The notes: generated by a model not told the origin, from the letters alone. DNA of 64,000 nt from Pantoea brenneri (GCA_002095305.1 MIEI01000020.1:1-64000); one strand, 5' to 3'. Numbered from the stretch's first letter, positions 40,333-50,229 are shown. Numbers and translations: made by a program.

Positions 40333-41331
40333 TCAGGCATTGACGCCTTTCATCCCTTCGGCCGAATACCTGCCGCCTTTAATCTCCACCTGCTGATGAA
40401 TCTGGTTCAGTAACGCGACATCAGCCGCCTCCAGTACCACTTCACTGGCCTGCGCATTTTCCGTCAGATAAGCCAGCCGTTTGGTGCCAGGAATCGGCAC
40501 AATTCTTTGATACTGCGCCAGCAGCCACGCCAGCGCAATCTGACCCACCGTACATTGATACTTCTGGCTTAGCGGCCGCACAACCTCCAGCAACTGCGCG
40601 TTATGATCGAGGCTGGCCTGCTGGAAGCGGTCATTATTTTTACGGAAGTCGTCTGCGGCAAAGTCGCTGTTGTTAAGGTATTTGCCGGTCAGAAAACCGC
40701 GGCCGAGCGGAGAGTAGGGCACCAGTCCGATGTCGAGTTTTTTCACCATCGGCAGGATCTCCGCTTCAATATCCCGGGTCCATAAAGAATATTCTGTCTG
40801 CAACACGGCGACCGGATGAACCGCATGTGCTCGCTGTAGGGTGGCTGCTGACACTTCACACAGACCGACATGTCGAATCTTCCCTTGCTTAACCAGCTGG
40901 CTGAGACAGTCCATGCTGTGCTCAATGGGCGTGGACTCGCTGACGCGATGAAGGTAAAACAGATCGATCTGCTCGACGCCCAGCCTTTTCAGCGAAGCGT
41001 TGCAGCACTGAATGAGGTAATCGGGCTGATTATTGATGACGCGGGCATAGGCCTGATCGGCAGCACGCTCAATACCGCATTTGGTGGCGACCTTTATCTG
41101 CTGCCGGCTGCGCGTATCCAGCCGGGCAAGAAACTCGCCGATTAGCTGCTCATTGTGGCCGCGGCCATACAGGTCTGCGGTGTCGATAAAATTGATATCC
41201 AGATCGATGAGAGAATTAAGCAGTTGCAGCGCGCTGCTGTCGTCGGTCTTGCCATAAAATTCACTCAGTCCCATTGCACCATAGCCAATTGCACTGACGT
41301 TCAAATCCTGCGTGAGAGTTCGGGTTTTCAT
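40333..41331 (-). CDS. aldo/keto reductase, second paralogue
   Basis: NADPH-dependent oxidoreductase of about 332 residues with the AKR tetrad: Asp and Tyr in NFIDTADLYGRG, Lys in KVATKCGIE, His in DLFYLHRVSE. It shares segments such as VPYSPLGRGFLTGKYL and IVPIPGTKRLAYL with the reductase at 14236 ([26 protein letters not shown]), so the two are paralogues. A full AGGAGG lies just before two adjacent ATGs (41334 and 41331); the second has the better spacing. Substrate unknown. It is convergent with flhE. Confidence 0.85.
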   Translation of the reverse strand: MKTRTLTQDLNVSAIGYGAMGLSEFYGKTDDSSALQLLNSLIDLDINFIDTADLYGRGHNEQLIGEFLARLDTRSRQQIKVATKCGIERAADQAYARVINNQPDYLIQCCNASLKRLGVEQIDLFYLHRVSESTPIEHSMDCLSQLVKQGKIRHVGLCEVSAATLQRAHAVHPVAVLQTEYSLWTRDIEAEILPMVKKLDIGLVPYSPLGRGFLTGKYLNNSDFAADDFRKNNDRFQQASLDHNAQLLEVVRPLSQKYQCTVGQIALAWLLAQYQRIVPIPGTKRLAYLTENAQASEVVLEAADVALLNQIHQQVEIKGGRYSAEGMKGVNA

Positions 41332-41565
41332 CATGCCTCCTGATAAGTTGACCCGATTATTCCACCGCGCTTTCCGTTAATGAATTCGCATTTTGGTTAT
41401 TCAGTAAAGGTATCATCCAGCTGGCAACAGCGTTAGGGACAGGTGGGATTGATTGCGTAGCAGGGCAGATTTACGTGGCGTAATAGTTTGAAAAGTAAGC
41501 GAAAGCGGCATCATTCTGGCCAGGTTTATCGGCCGCAGTGATGCTTTATGGCAGCCAGCGATGAC

Positions 41566-42492
41566 TTATTCCGGTTGCAGCGGGCGACACAATAAGGCCT
41601 GGGCGTCCCGCACGGCCTGGCGCGTTTCATCCGCGCGGATTACTGCATACAGATCGATATTTAACTGCTGGGCGGCAGAATCGGTCAGTTCCCGATAACA
41701 GAGGCCTTGCTGATTGAAGGTGCATTTTGACTGGGGCAGCAACGCGAAGCCTTTGCCCCGGGCGATGTGTGACAGCATCACCAGCGAATCGTCAGGCTCT
41801 TTGACCCGTTTCAACGTGACCCGCAACTGCGAAAAGTAGCGTTCACACTTATCGTAAAACAGCGGATTGGCACTACGCGGGAACCAGAATAGCGGCAGGT
41901 CAGCCAGATCGTCCAGCGCAACCTGTGATTGCAGGCTGGCCGGGTGCAGCGCTGGCAGCGCCACCCGCAGCGGTTCGCGACAGATCCACCCATAGTTTGC
42001 CGACTGGTCTGCATCCGGCCCTTTCTCGCCGGTGATAATCAGATCCAGCCGGTTTTTTGCCAGGCACTGCAGCAGTTGCGCCGAGCTCAGATCGGGCGTT
42101 TCGATCTCATCCTCAATCTTCAGTTGGCTGAGCTGAGCCCTGACTGCCTCGATAAAGTCGAAATTAAGCGTCCGCGTCAGGCCAATGCGTAAACGGCCCG
42201 GCGTCATGGCGGCCTCGGTTTTCAGTTCGCTGAGTTGTCTGAGGATAGCGTCAGCCTTCACCATAAGGTTACGTCCGGCATCGGTCAGGCTGACATCGTG
42301 GGTGGTTCGGTGAAATAACTGTTGTTCCAGCACCGCTTCGAGACACTGGATCTGCCGGGTTAATGGCGGCTGGGTCATCCGCAGGCGTTCTGCCGCCCGG
42401 CGAAAGTTAAGTTCATGGGCCACCGCGAGGAAACATTGCAGTTGCTTAATGCTGGGGAGATGGGTGTTGATAAGGTGCGCGGGCATACTCAT
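41566..42492 (-). CDS. LysR-family transcriptional regulator
   Basis: A 308-residue LTTR with an N-terminal winged helix-turn-helix (IKQLQCFLAVAHELNFRRAAER, then MTQPPLTRQIQCLE, about residues 14-65) and a PBP2-like effector domain. Target and inducer are unknown. The start is uncertain between ATG 42492 and an ATG two codons later; neither has a strong ribosome site. No divergent partner is adjacent: argS follows on the same strand upstream, and the aldo/keto reductase at 40333 lies downstream across a 234-bp gap in which I see no gene. Confidence 0.88.
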   Translation of the reverse strand: MSMPAHLINTHLPSIKQLQCFLAVAHELNFRRAAERLRMTQPPLTRQIQCLEAVLEQQLFHRTTHDVSLTDAGRNLMVKADAILRQLSELKTEAAMTPGRLRIGLTRTLNFDFIEAVRAQLSQLKIEDEIETPDLSSAQLLQCLAKNRLDLIITGEKGPDADQSANYGWICREPLRVALPALHPASLQSQVALDDLADLPLFWFPRSANPLFYDKCERYFSQLRVTLKRVKEPDDSLVMLSHIARGKGFALLPQSKCTFNQQGLCYRELTDSAAQQLNIDLYAVIRADETRQAVRDAQALLCRPLQPE

Positions 42493-42605
42493 TGCGTCAT
42501 CCTGCCGATCGGCGGCAGCGTCCTGAATCGCCGGGAAAGGACGCTGTCAGGCTGGCGCACGGCGCTGAGGCAACGGTTATCGTCTGCCGCAGCGCCGCAG
42601 GCGGT

Positions 42606-44336
42606 TTACATGCGTTCGACGGTATCGATACCCAGCGTATCCAGACCCTGTTTCAGCGTCTTCGCGGTCAGCGCCGCCAGCTGCAGTCGGCTCAGGCGGG
42701 TAGCGTCCGATTCGGCGGTCAGGATCGGGCAGTGCTCGTAGAAACCGGAGAACAGACCCGCCAGATCGTACAGATAGGCGCACATCACGTGTGGCGTGCC
42801 GTCACGCGCAACCTGGGTGATCACCTCTTCGAACTGCAACAGGCGGGTTGCCAGTTGCGCTTCACGCTCTTCGCTGATCACAATCTCTGCGTCCAGCGCT
42901 GCGGCATCAATGCCCGCTTTACGGAATACCGACAGCACACGGGTGTAAGCGTACTGCATGTAAGGCGCGGTATTGCCTTCAAATGCCAGCATGTTATCCC
43001 AGTCAAAGATGTAATCGGTGGTGCGGCTTTTTGACAGGTCAGCGTACTTCACGGCACTGATGCCGACGACTTCCGCCAGCGTTTTCACTTCCTCTTCACT
43101 CATCTCCGGGTTCTTTTCACGAACCAGGTTATAGGCGCGCTGATAGGCTTCATCAAGCAGATCGGCCAGCTTGATGGTGCCGCCGCTGCGGGTTTTGAAA
43201 GGACGACCATCTTTGCCCAGCATCATGCCGAAGGCGTGGTGCTCCAGCGGTACTGACTCCGGAACATAACCGGCTTTGCGCACGATGGTCCAGGCCTGCA
43301 TCAGATGCTGATGCTGACGTGAATCGATGTAGTAGAGCACCCGATCGGCTTTCAGGGTTTCATAGCGGTATTTGGCACAGGCGATGTCGGTGGTGGTATA
43401 GAGATAGCCGCCATCCTTTTTCTGGATGATCACGCCCATCGGTTCGCCTTCTTTGTTCTGGAACTCATCCAGGAACACCACGGTAGCGCCTTCACTTTCT
43501 ACCGCTAACCCTTTTTGCTTCAGGTCAGCGACAATGCCTGGCAGCATATCGTTGTAGAGGCTTTCACCCATCACATCTTTACGCGTCAGGGTGACATTCA
43601 TGCGGTCATAAATTTTCTGGTTCTGACTCATGGTGATGTCGACCAGCTTTTTCCACATCTGACGGCAATATTCGTCGCCGCCCTGCAGTTTGACCACGTA
43701 GCTGCGTGCGCGCTCGGCAAACGCCGGGTCTTCATCGTAGGTACGCTTGGCTTCGCGGTAGAACGCTTCCAGATCGGCCAGCGCCATTTCAGCGTGATGC
43801 TCGTTCTGCTGCTTCTCAAGGAAGGCGATCAGCATACCAAACTGTGTGCCCCAGTCGCCGACGTGGTTGGCGCGAATCACCCGATGGCCGAGAAACTCCA
43901 GCGTCCGGACCGCGGCATCGCCAATAATGGTGGAGCGCACGTGGCCGACGTGCATCTCTTTGGCCACGTTGGGTGCAGAGTAATCGACCACGATGGTCTG
44001 CGGTTCAACCTGCTGTACACCGAGGCGCGGCAGGCTCAGCGCTTCACGCGCATGGGTCGCCAGCCACTGGTGATCGAGGAAAATGTTAATGAAGCCCGGT
44101 CCGGCAATTTCAACTTTACTGGCGATGCCGGTCAGGTCGAGATGCTGGATCACTGCTTCCGCTAATTGTCGCGGTGCTTGCCCCAGCTTTTTCGCCACGG
44201 CCATAATACCGTTGGCCTGATAATCACCAAACTGGACCCTGGCGGACTGACGAACCTGCGGTTCGCAATCGGCGGGAGCGCCGGCTAAAACCATTGCCTG
44301 ACTGACTTTTGCGGAAAGAAGAGACTGAATATTCAC
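42606..44336 (-). CDS. argS: arginyl-tRNA synthetase ArgS
   Basis: Class I synthetase that charges tRNA-Arg. The 576-residue product has the N-terminal Add domain ([15 protein letters not shown]), the HIGH motif as HVGHVRST preceded by [10 protein letters not shown] (about residues 122-137) and the C-terminal DALR anticodon domain ([14 protein letters not shown] to the end VERM). Like other ArgRS of this type it has no canonical KMSKS. The start is GTG 44336. E. coli ArgS has 577 residues. Confidence 0.97.
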   Translation of the reverse strand: MNIQSLLSAKVSQAMVLAGAPADCEPQVRQSARVQFGDYQANGIMAVAKKLGQAPRQLAEAVIQHLDLTGIASKVEIAGPGFINIFLDHQWLATHAREALSLPRLGVQQVEPQTIVVDYSAPNVAKEMHVGHVRSTIIGDAAVRTLEFLGHRVIRANHVGDWGTQFGMLIAFLEKQQNEHHAEMALADLEAFYREAKRTYDEDPAFAERARSYVVKLQGGDEYCRQMWKKLVDITMSQNQKIYDRMNVTLTRKDVMGESLYNDMLPGIVADLKQKGLAVESEGATVVFLDEFQNKEGEPMGVIIQKKDGGYLYTTTDIACAKYRYETLKADRVLYYIDSRQHQHLMQAWTIVRKAGYVPESVPLEHHAFGMMLGKDGRPFKTRSGGTIKLADLLDEAYQRAYNLVREKNPEMSEEEVKTLAEVVGISAVKYADLSKSRTTDYIFDWDNMLAFEGNTAPYMQYAYTRVLSVFRKAGIDAAALDAEIVISEEREAQLATRLLQFEEVITQVARDGTPHVMCAYLYDLAGLFSGFYEHCPILTAESDATRLSRLQLAALTAKTLKQGLDTLGIDTVERM

Positions 44337-44544
44337 CGGGTTACCTTCATGTGCTGAACAACGCCCGAATCACTGGATCCGAGCCGTCATCATCTTGCCT
44401 GGCAGCACTGCGCAATGGCGCGACAGCAGTGGAGGGCGCAGACAAAATGGAAAAAAATGAGGGGAAAAGTATACGTGAAATGTCAGTGGGCGTCAGCAGT
44501 TGGATGAAGCGGGGAAACAGAGCCGAAGATGTTTCCCTGTGGCG

Positions 44545-44667
44545 TTAACGACGTCGCAGGTGACGGCGAGGGTTCTTGACGCTTTTATCTTCACGCACCT
44601 TCCAATGGCGGGAAATTGCAAATCCCATCAGTGCGATCAGGACAGCGACAACGATGAGCATAGACAT
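44545..44667 (-). CDS. 40-residue membrane peptide upstream of argS
   Basis: ATG 44665-44667 (minus strand) follows AAGGA with good spacing and opens a 40-codon frame: hydrophobic N-terminal span (SMLIVVAVLIALMGFAI) then a strongly basic tail (KVREDKSVKNPRRHLRRR) that would face the cytoplasm. A second ATG two codons on is an alternative. It is on the argS strand, 208 bp upstream, but probably has its own transcript. I recognise no family. The gap 44668-44981 is AT-rich promoter DNA with a palindrome at 44741. Confidence 0.55.
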   Translation of the reverse strand: MSMLIVVAVLIALMGFAISRHWKVREDKSVKNPRRHLRRR

Positions 44668-44740
44668 AGAGCCATTCCTTTTGGTTGTGTTAGGTCAAAT
44701 TTATAAGAAACAGGGGGTGGCTGCAATTGTTTCACTGTCA

Positions 44741-44758
44741 AATAAGAGTTATCTTATT
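44741..44758. promoter_or_regulatory. operator-like palindrome AATAAGA-N4-TCTTATT
   Basis: A perfect 7-bp inverted repeat with a 4-bp spacer lies 74 bp upstream of the 40-residue peptide and 223 bp upstream of yecM, in their shared divergent region. The binding protein is unknown. Confidence 0.35.
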
Positions 44759-44981
44759 GTATTAAAGAAGGTGATTAAAATCATATGTTTAGGTCACTTT
44801 CATCAATTAACTCATGGACCTAAAGAGGGGATTAATCCGAATTGAAAGCTGTTCTTATACGCTTTTGCCGGAAATAATGGGCTAAATAAGATGAATCTGA
44901 TCATTTTGTGGCGCTCAGGGCAGAGCAGGCAACAGGTTCTAATGTTAAAAAAGATTAAACAAATCGAGAGGATTTACCGTT

Positions 44982-45542
44982 GTGACCAGACCTTTTCCCG
45001 CTGAATTGGACGATTTAAAGACAGATTTGCAACGTTTTGAAGAATCGTTGCAAAATTTTGCCCAGCGACTGGGTTTATGCCTTAACGATCTTGAAGCCGA
45101 TCACATTGCAGTGCGTTGTCATCAGGACGCGACCGCAGTGCGCTGGCAGCAAGGGCTGCAGCAGATTGGTACCCAGTTTTCTCAGGCGATGATTAATGGC
45201 CGGCCAATTTGCCTGTTTAAACTGCATCAACCGTTGCAGGTGGCGGGCTGGGCGCTGGATGTGGTCGAACTGCCGTGGCCGGGCGAGAAGCGTTACCGTC
45301 ATGAGGGATGGGAGCATGTCGAGGTGGTGTTGCGCGGCGATCATCAGACGCTGGGCGTGCGTGCCATGGCGTTATTATCGGATGAGGCGCTGACGCAGCC
45401 GGGGATTTCGTTCAAGACCAGCTCGCCACAGGGCGAAAATGAGCGTCTGCCCAATCCGACCCTGGCGGTGACGGATGGGCAGACAACGATTAAATTTCAT
45501 CCATGGCGACTGGAAGAGATTGTCGCCAGCGAGCAGGATTAA
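44982..45542 (+). CDS. yecM: YecM family protein (VOC-fold, predicted metal-binding)
   Basis: The 186-residue product matches E. coli YecM, a vicinal-oxygen-chelate-fold protein of unknown function whose gene also adjoins argS. Conserved parts include DHIAVRC, NGRPICLFKL, ELPWPGEKRYRHEGWEHVE (candidate metal ligands His/Glu) and NPTLAVTDG near the end. The start is GTG 44982 after GAGAGGA. It is divergent from argS and overlaps the convergent lyase gene by four bases. Confidence 0.88.
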   Translation: MTRPFPAELDDLKTDLQRFEESLQNFAQRLGLCLNDLEADHIAVRCHQDATAVRWQQGLQQIGTQFSQAMINGRPICLFKLHQPLQVAGWALDVVELPWPGEKRYRHEGWEHVEVVLRGDHQTLGVRAMALLSDEALTQPGISFKTSSPQGENERLPNPTLAVTDGQTTIKFHPWRLEEIVASEQD

Positions 45543-46684
45543 GGCCGGGCGGCAACGGCGCGCTGCAGTCGGGCGACCGCTTCATCCAGCAGGGCGCGGG
45601 TACAGCCAAAGTTAAGACGGACAAACTGGTCATTGCCAAATTCGCGTCCTGCTGACAGTCCCAGCCCATGTTTTTCAAAGTAGAGCGCCGGACTGGCTAC
45701 CCCGAGACCGCGCGCATCGATCCAGGCGAGGTAGCTCGCCTCCGGTGCGATCAGGGATAAGCCGGGCAGCTTGTTGACCTGCGACACCAGCCAGTCACGG
45801 TTGCTGCGCAGGTAGGCATTCTGCGCGCTGAGCCAGGCGCTGCCGTCGCGCCAGGCGGCTTCTGCCGCCGCTAAGGCCAGAATATCGACATCGGGCACAA
45901 TGCCCCGTCTCATCTTATTAAAGCGGGCGCGCAGTTCAGCGTTGGGGATGATCGCCATCGAGGCACCCAGACCGGCGATGTTAAAGCTCTTGGATGGCGA
46001 CATCAGCGTAACAGAGCGCTGGGCGGCCTCTTCGCTCAGGCTGGCAAACGGAATATGCTGTACGCCGGGCTCCAGCAGCAAATCACTGTGGATTTCATCG
46101 GAACAGACAATCAGGTCATGCTGCCGGGCAAATTCCAGCTGCGCCTGCAGTTCGTCATGGCGGTAGACCGTTCCGCCCGGATTCTGTGGGTTACACAGCA
46201 TCAGCAGCCGCTCTTTACCGGTCATCTGACCGTCGGCCGCCGCCAGATCCAGCAGCCAGCGTCCCTGTTGCAGGCTCAGCGGCAGATTCAGTTGCCCGCG
46301 CTCCGCCAGTTTTGCCGCGCTACGGAAGGGCGGATAGATTGGCGTGGGGGCGATGGTCAGTTGATCCGGCGCGGTGAATGCCCGTACTGCCAGATTTAAC
46401 CCGCACACCACGCCCGGCAGTACCACAATCCACTCGGGATTAACGTGCCAGTTATAGCGCGAGGCCAGCCACTCCACGGCGCTGTCGATAAAACCAGTGG
46501 GCTTATCGCCATAACCAAAAATGCCATGTTCGGCACGGGCTTTTATCGCTTCGATGACACAATCAGGCGATCGAAAATCGGTATCTGCCACCCACAACGG
46601 CAGAATGTCCTGGTCCGCATATTTGTTCCATTTAAGGCTATCGCTGTGACGACGGTCTATCCGTTGGTCGAAATTGAATGCCAT
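45539..46684 (-). CDS. MalY/PatB-type cystathionine beta-lyase (C-S lyase)
   Basis: PLP-dependent fold-type I enzyme that cleaves C-S bonds of cystathionine or related thioethers. The 381-residue product has [13 protein letters not shown], the CNPQNPGG motif ([15 protein letters not shown]), SDEIHSDL with the PLP-binding Asp, and the Schiff-base Lys in [15 protein letters not shown] 46684 ([19 protein letters not shown]) follows GGGAAAG and fits the family; an in-frame ATG 24 bases upstream is less likely. E. coli MalY also represses the maltose regulon; no mal gene is nearby, so this activity is not implied. Confidence 0.88.
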   Translation of the reverse strand: MAFNFDQRIDRRHSDSLKWNKYADQDILPLWVADTDFRSPDCVIEAIKARAEHGIFGYGDKPTGFIDSAVEWLASRYNWHVNPEWIVVLPGVVCGLNLAVRAFTAPDQLTIAPTPIYPPFRSAAKLAERGQLNLPLSLQQGRWLLDLAAADGQMTGKERLLMLCNPQNPGGTVYRHDELQAQLEFARQHDLIVCSDEIHSDLLLEPGVQHIPFASLSEEAAQRSVTLMSPSKSFNIAGLGASMAIIPNAELRARFNKMRRGIVPDVDILALAAAEAAWRDGSAWLSAQNAYLRSNRDWLVSQVNKLPGLSLIAPEASYLAWIDARGLGVASPALYFEKHGLGLSAGREFGNDQFVRLNFGCTRALLDEAVARLQRAVAARP

Positions 46685-46769
46685 AGTTAACTTTCCCGGT
46701 AAACTCATTCCAGCAGCCAGACTAACTGATGAATCTGCCTTGAACCAGAGTCATGTAAAGGAGAAGAGA

Positions 46770-47521
46770 ATGACCACACTGGAAATTTGCTGCTATGGCG
46801 TGGATTGCGCAGTGACCGCGCAGCAGGCCGGCGCCGATCGGGTTGAACTCTGTGCCGCGCCACGTGAAGGGGGCTTAACCCCGTCCGCCGGCATGCTGAA
46901 TGCTGCCCGGCGTGAAGTTTCAATTCCGGTTCATCCCATCGTCCGGCCGCGCGGCGGCGACTTTTGCTATACCGCACGTGAATTCGAGGCGATGAAATCT
47001 GACGTAGCCCTGATTCGCGAACTCGGCTTTCCGGGCCTGGTGCTCGGCATGCTCGACGAAGATGCGCACGTCCATCGTGGGCAGATGCGGCAAATCATGG
47101 CGCTGTGCGATGGCCTGGCGGTGACCTTCCACCGAGCCTTCGACCTCTGCCATAGTCCGAAACGCACGCTGGAGGAGTTGACCGATCTTGGCGTAGCCGC
47201 ATTCTGACTTCAGGGCAGCAGCAGAGCGCGGAGAATGGAATTGCACTGCTGAAGGAACTTAATGAAGTGAGCACGGGTCCTATCATTATGGCAGGTGCCG
47301 GTGTTCGTCTGAGTAACCTGCAAAAGTTCCTCGACATGGGAATACGTGAAGTCCATAGCTCGGCAAGCCGATTGATCGCTTCGCCGATGCGCTACCGCAA
47401 AGCGGGTGTTTCCATGTGTTCTGAAGCCGAAACCGATGAGTTCAGCCGCTATTGCGTTGATGGCGATGTGGTGGAGGCGATGAAAAGCGTGATGCAGATG
47501 AGCACCGTCCGGGTGGCCTGA
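46770..47521 (+). pseudogene. cutC: CutC family protein, frameshifted
   Basis: CutC is a TIM-barrel protein first linked to copper homeostasis in E. coli; its true function is debated. ATG 46770 follows AAGGAG. The N-terminal part ([39 protein letters not shown]) is intact to residue 143, then the frame breaks near 47198: GTAGCCGCATT stands where GTAGCCCGCATT would give VARILTSGQ. One C is lost. The other frame continues with [12 protein letters not shown] and EVHSSA to a stop at 47521. Restored length is 250, against 248 in E. coli. Confidence 0.9.
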
Positions 47522-47580
47522 ATCACTTCCGATTTTGCCGCGCAGCACGCCGATCATTGACGTGATGTTTGCAAGTACCA

Positions 47581-47610
47581 AACCCCAGTATGCTTGCTGG
47601 GGTTCTTTTT
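47581..47610 (+). terminator. terminator of cutC
   Basis: AACCCCAG-TATGCTTG-CTGGGGTT is followed by CTTTTT, 60 bases after the cutC stop. Confidence 0.8.
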
Positions 47611-47647
47611 GCCTGCAGTTCCTCTTTTTTCCTTTATTCACCGGCTT

Positions 47648-48379
47648 CTATTCACCGGCTTCGCGCGGATGCTCCTTCTGATGCGGGTGGTAGATTTTCT
47701 CCACCCCGAGCCGCTTCACGGCCTGACGCCACGCCCGCTGGCCGCAGTAGTCACACTGCTGGTCAGGCTGCTGCTCACTCTGCACCACGTAACCGCAGTG
47801 ACCACAGGCGAAACAGCCATCCACCGCTATATGCTGGTTGAAGGTCTCATTCTGTTCAGGCAGCAGCCACAGTCCGCTACGCGGCTGTTGATAGAGCAAC
47901 AGGCTGACCCGGCCAGACGGTTCCAGCCAGGCGCGCCGGACCTCACCCAAATGCTGAACGCCCATTGAACGCAGTTCCGAGAATGCCCGATCGCGCGAAA
48001 ATTCAGCGTGGTGCAGATGCTCCAGCGCCAGTCGTCCATCCATCACCAGCAACGTGGCATCGCCCTGGGTCAGCACTTCGAGCCGATGCGAGAAAAAGGT
48101 GCTCCAGGAGAGCAGGCGAAAACAGCCAAGCAGCGTAATCAGCAACACGATGGTGGTCAGAATGCCCTTTTCAGGCGTCTGCAAGGGCGCACCAATCGCG
48201 GCACCCAACATGATCATTATCGCCAGATCGATAATGCTTAACTGACCGGCAAAGCGACGGCCCATCAGCCGCAGCACCAGCAGTAAAACCAGATAGATGA
48301 ACAAAAAACGCAGCAGCACCTCACCGGCAAAGGTCCAGGGCGCTTCACCGATTAGCCAGCGGTGCATAAGGTCACGCAT
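47648..48379 (-). CDS. DUF421 (YcaP/YetF-like) membrane protein with zinc ribbon, A
   Basis: A 243-residue inner-membrane protein of the DUF421 family: three spans between about residues 18 and 90 (including LVLRLMGRRFAGQLSIIDL and MLGAAIGAP), a cytoplasmic YetF-type domain (MGVQHLGEVRRAWLEPSGRVSL) and a C-terminal zinc ribbon with CFACGHCGY and CDYCGQ. Its layout resembles E. coli YcaP. ATG 48379 follows GGAGG with 6-7 base spacing, just after the stop of the upstream paralogue, so the pair is an operon. Function of the family is not established. Confidence 0.8.
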   Translation of the reverse strand: MRDLMHRWLIGEAPWTFAGEVLLRFLFIYLVLLLVLRLMGRRFAGQLSIIDLAIMIMLGAAIGAPLQTPEKGILTTIVLLITLLGCFRLLSWSTFFSHRLEVLTQGDATLLVMDGRLALEHLHHAEFSRDRAFSELRSMGVQHLGEVRRAWLEPSGRVSLLLYQQPRSGLWLLPEQNETFNQHIAVDGCFACGHCGYVVQSEQQPDQQCDYCGQRAWRQAVKRLGVEKIYHPHQKEHPREAGE

Positions 48380-48381
48380 TG

Positions 48382-49080
48382 TTAGTCCTCCAGCGAGGTT
48401 GAGGCGGGGAGCCAGTGGTGCGCGTGGCAACAGTGGCAGGCGCTATCGGCGGGCGTATTGCGGTCCGCCAGGTTACCGCAGGAAAAGCAGACCTGATGCT
48501 CATCGGTTTCCATCGCCGCAATCAGGGCGTCATCGCCGCGGGGCGCAATCGCCAGACCGGGACGCGGGGTATCGCTCCACGCCAGGGTTAATGCACCGGA
48601 AGGCTCAATGTATACCCGGCTGAGTTGCCCCAGATGCTGAACGCCACGACCGCGCAGCAGTGAGAACAGTTTTTCGCGCGACAGCACGGTGGCGCGCAGC
48701 GTCTCCAGCTTCAGTCGACCTTCATCCAGCACCACCCGTTCGCTACCCGCCAGCAGACGATCGAACCGGCGGGAGCGCATGCTGAGATGGCCGGCAAGAT
48801 GCTGCAACGCCAGCAGGCTGGCAATGATCACCAATGGCGGCAACAGCCCGCGCTTGTCATCCAGCAACGGGACGCCCATGGTCCCCGCCAGAGTGACCAC
48901 CGCTGACAGTTCGAACAGCGTATATTGCGAGGCGACGCGACGACCCAGCAGACGCAATGCGATAATAATCAGGACAAAGCAGATCACTGCGCGCCCAATC
49001 ACCTCCAGCAGAAACGTGGGAGGATTCTGACCAAAAACCAGACGTGCAATATCGGACAACACGATTTCATCCTGCTTCAT
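48382..49080 (-). CDS. DUF421 (YcaP/YetF-like) membrane protein with zinc ribbon, B
   Basis: A 232-residue paralogue of the next gene: spans around residues 25-45, 55-75 and 82-100 (IIIALRLLGRRVASQYTLFEL, LAGTMGVPLLDDKRG), a soluble domain with RGVQHLGQLSRVYIEPSGALTL and a C-terminal CFSCGN ... CHCCHAHHW cysteine cluster. Its stop lies two bases before the start of the downstream copy. Tandem DUF421 genes of similar length suggest a heteromeric membrane complex, an inference. The gap 49081-49311 upstream holds no supported gene. Confidence 0.78.
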   Translation of the reverse strand: MKQDEIVLSDIARLVFGQNPPTFLLEVIGRAVICFVLIIIALRLLGRRVASQYTLFELSAVVTLAGTMGVPLLDDKRGLLPPLVIIASLLALQHLAGHLSMRSRRFDRLLAGSERVVLDEGRLKLETLRATVLSREKLFSLLRGRGVQHLGQLSRVYIEPSGALTLAWSDTPRPGLAIAPRGDDALIAAMETDEHQVCFSCGNLADRNTPADSACHCCHAHHWLPASTSLED

Positions 49081-49311
49081 GACTCACCGTACCCCTATTG
49101 ACGAATAGCAGAGTGAAAAAGTATATCGTGTGAAATCTATTCTGCCGCACGGTCAACCGGCCTGCAGCCCTTGTGCCGTCTGGCTTAAGCCTCAAAAAGC
49201 CCGGTGTCTTCAGCGTTCTGCACCCACAGCAGAAACTGCTTCACAGCGAAATAACCGGCGCGGGCGGCCAACTGAAATTTTTGCCTTAGGCCGCCATTCG
49301 CCGCCGCAGCG

Positions 49312-49322
49312 TTTACACTTAA
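49312..49322 (+). promoter_or_regulatory. sigma-S-like -10 before the YnfC-like gene
   Basis: TTTACACTTAA matches the RpoS consensus KCTAYRCTTAA at 10 of 11 positions and lies 26 bp before the ATG at 49348. A very short leader would result. Confidence 0.45.
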
Positions 49323-49347
49323 CCCAACGTTGTCTGGAACTTACCTT

Positions 49348-50196
49348 ATGAAATGCGAACCGATTGTTGCTGTAAGCCTGTTACTGGCTGGTCTGAGCAC
49401 TCCGCTGGTTGCGGCCAGTCAGTGCGGCCCGCACAGTGGTGCTATTGCCAGCAGTAATAACTGGATCCTGCTGGGCGGCAGCGCAAAGGGTGCCGTTAAG
49501 CAGGTGATTGCCGGAGAATTTGGCAAAGATGTGAATTCGCAAAAGCGCGTGCTGGGTCAGTTCGATGCCTGCGGCGATCTGCTGGTGGCCGATGTCACTT
49601 ACGACAAGAATGAACGCAACGTGATCCTCAGTATGGAGCAGCACATCGCCCGGGTGCAGGGTGGCTGGGTGGCGGAGTATGCCTATCTGGTGAAGGTGCT
49701 GAAAGAGGGAAAAGAGGTGGTGGTCGATAACCGGCAGGGGACGATCAACTGGCAGAAGGGGAAAAACGGCAACATCACCAGCGCCTCGGATAAATTTACC
49801 AGCATGGGCACCAGTGGCTTTACGGACACCACCTATCGTTACGATCCGCAGTTCCGGCTGCAAAAAAGCGTGGCGCGTGGCAGCGATCAGCTGACCAACG
49901 GAGAGTATCACTACCGCTGGAATCCGCAGGGGCTGGTGACCCGCACCACCTCAACCCGCAGCACCGATAGCTACACCTACGATAACCAGTGGCGGGAACT
50001 GCGCCTGAACGGCACCGCGACCACGCCGCTGAGTACCATCCGCACCGTCGATGAGTGTCAGTCGTGGGATCAGGTCGGGAATTGTACCCTGAGCTACCTG
50101 CACGAAACCGAAGTGTTTACCCGCGGCACCATCGAACGTCATCTCAGCTCCGCCTATAAATATGAGTACTGGGGCCAGCCTGCGGCAGAAGAGTAG
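49348..50196 (+). CDS. secreted YnfC/UPF0257-like protein
   Basis: A 282-residue protein with a Sec signal peptide (MKCEPIVAVSLLLAGLSTPLVAA). The first Cys after it (ASQCG) has Gln at -1, so it does not fit a lipobox. The body is beta-rich with YD-type strings (TTYRYDPQFRLQKS, EYHYRWNPQGLV, DSYTYDNQWREL), resembling E. coli YnfC, a lipoprotein of unknown function. I prefer ATG 49348, which starts the signal peptide, over one 18 bases upstream. No close operon partner. Confidence 0.55.
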   Translation: MKCEPIVAVSLLLAGLSTPLVAASQCGPHSGAIASSNNWILLGGSAKGAVKQVIAGEFGKDVNSQKRVLGQFDACGDLLVADVTYDKNERNVILSMEQHIARVQGGWVAEYAYLVKVLKEGKEVVVDNRQGTINWQKGKNGNITSASDKFTSMGTSGFTDTTYRYDPQFRLQKSVARGSDQLTNGEYHYRWNPQGLVTRTTSTRSTDSYTYDNQWRELRLNGTATTPLSTIRTVDECQSWDQVGNCTLSYLHETEVFTRGTIERHLSSAYKYEYWGQPAAEE

Positions 50197-50229
50197 CGGG
50201 CGATCGCACTATCCATCGCCCGCGAGGCG

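Noticed and set aside
45539-46684. Assigning the lyase as the maltose regulator MalY
   Set aside because: The fold and motifs fit MalY/PatB, but there is no malX or mal gene nearby, so only the C-S lyase activity is claimed.
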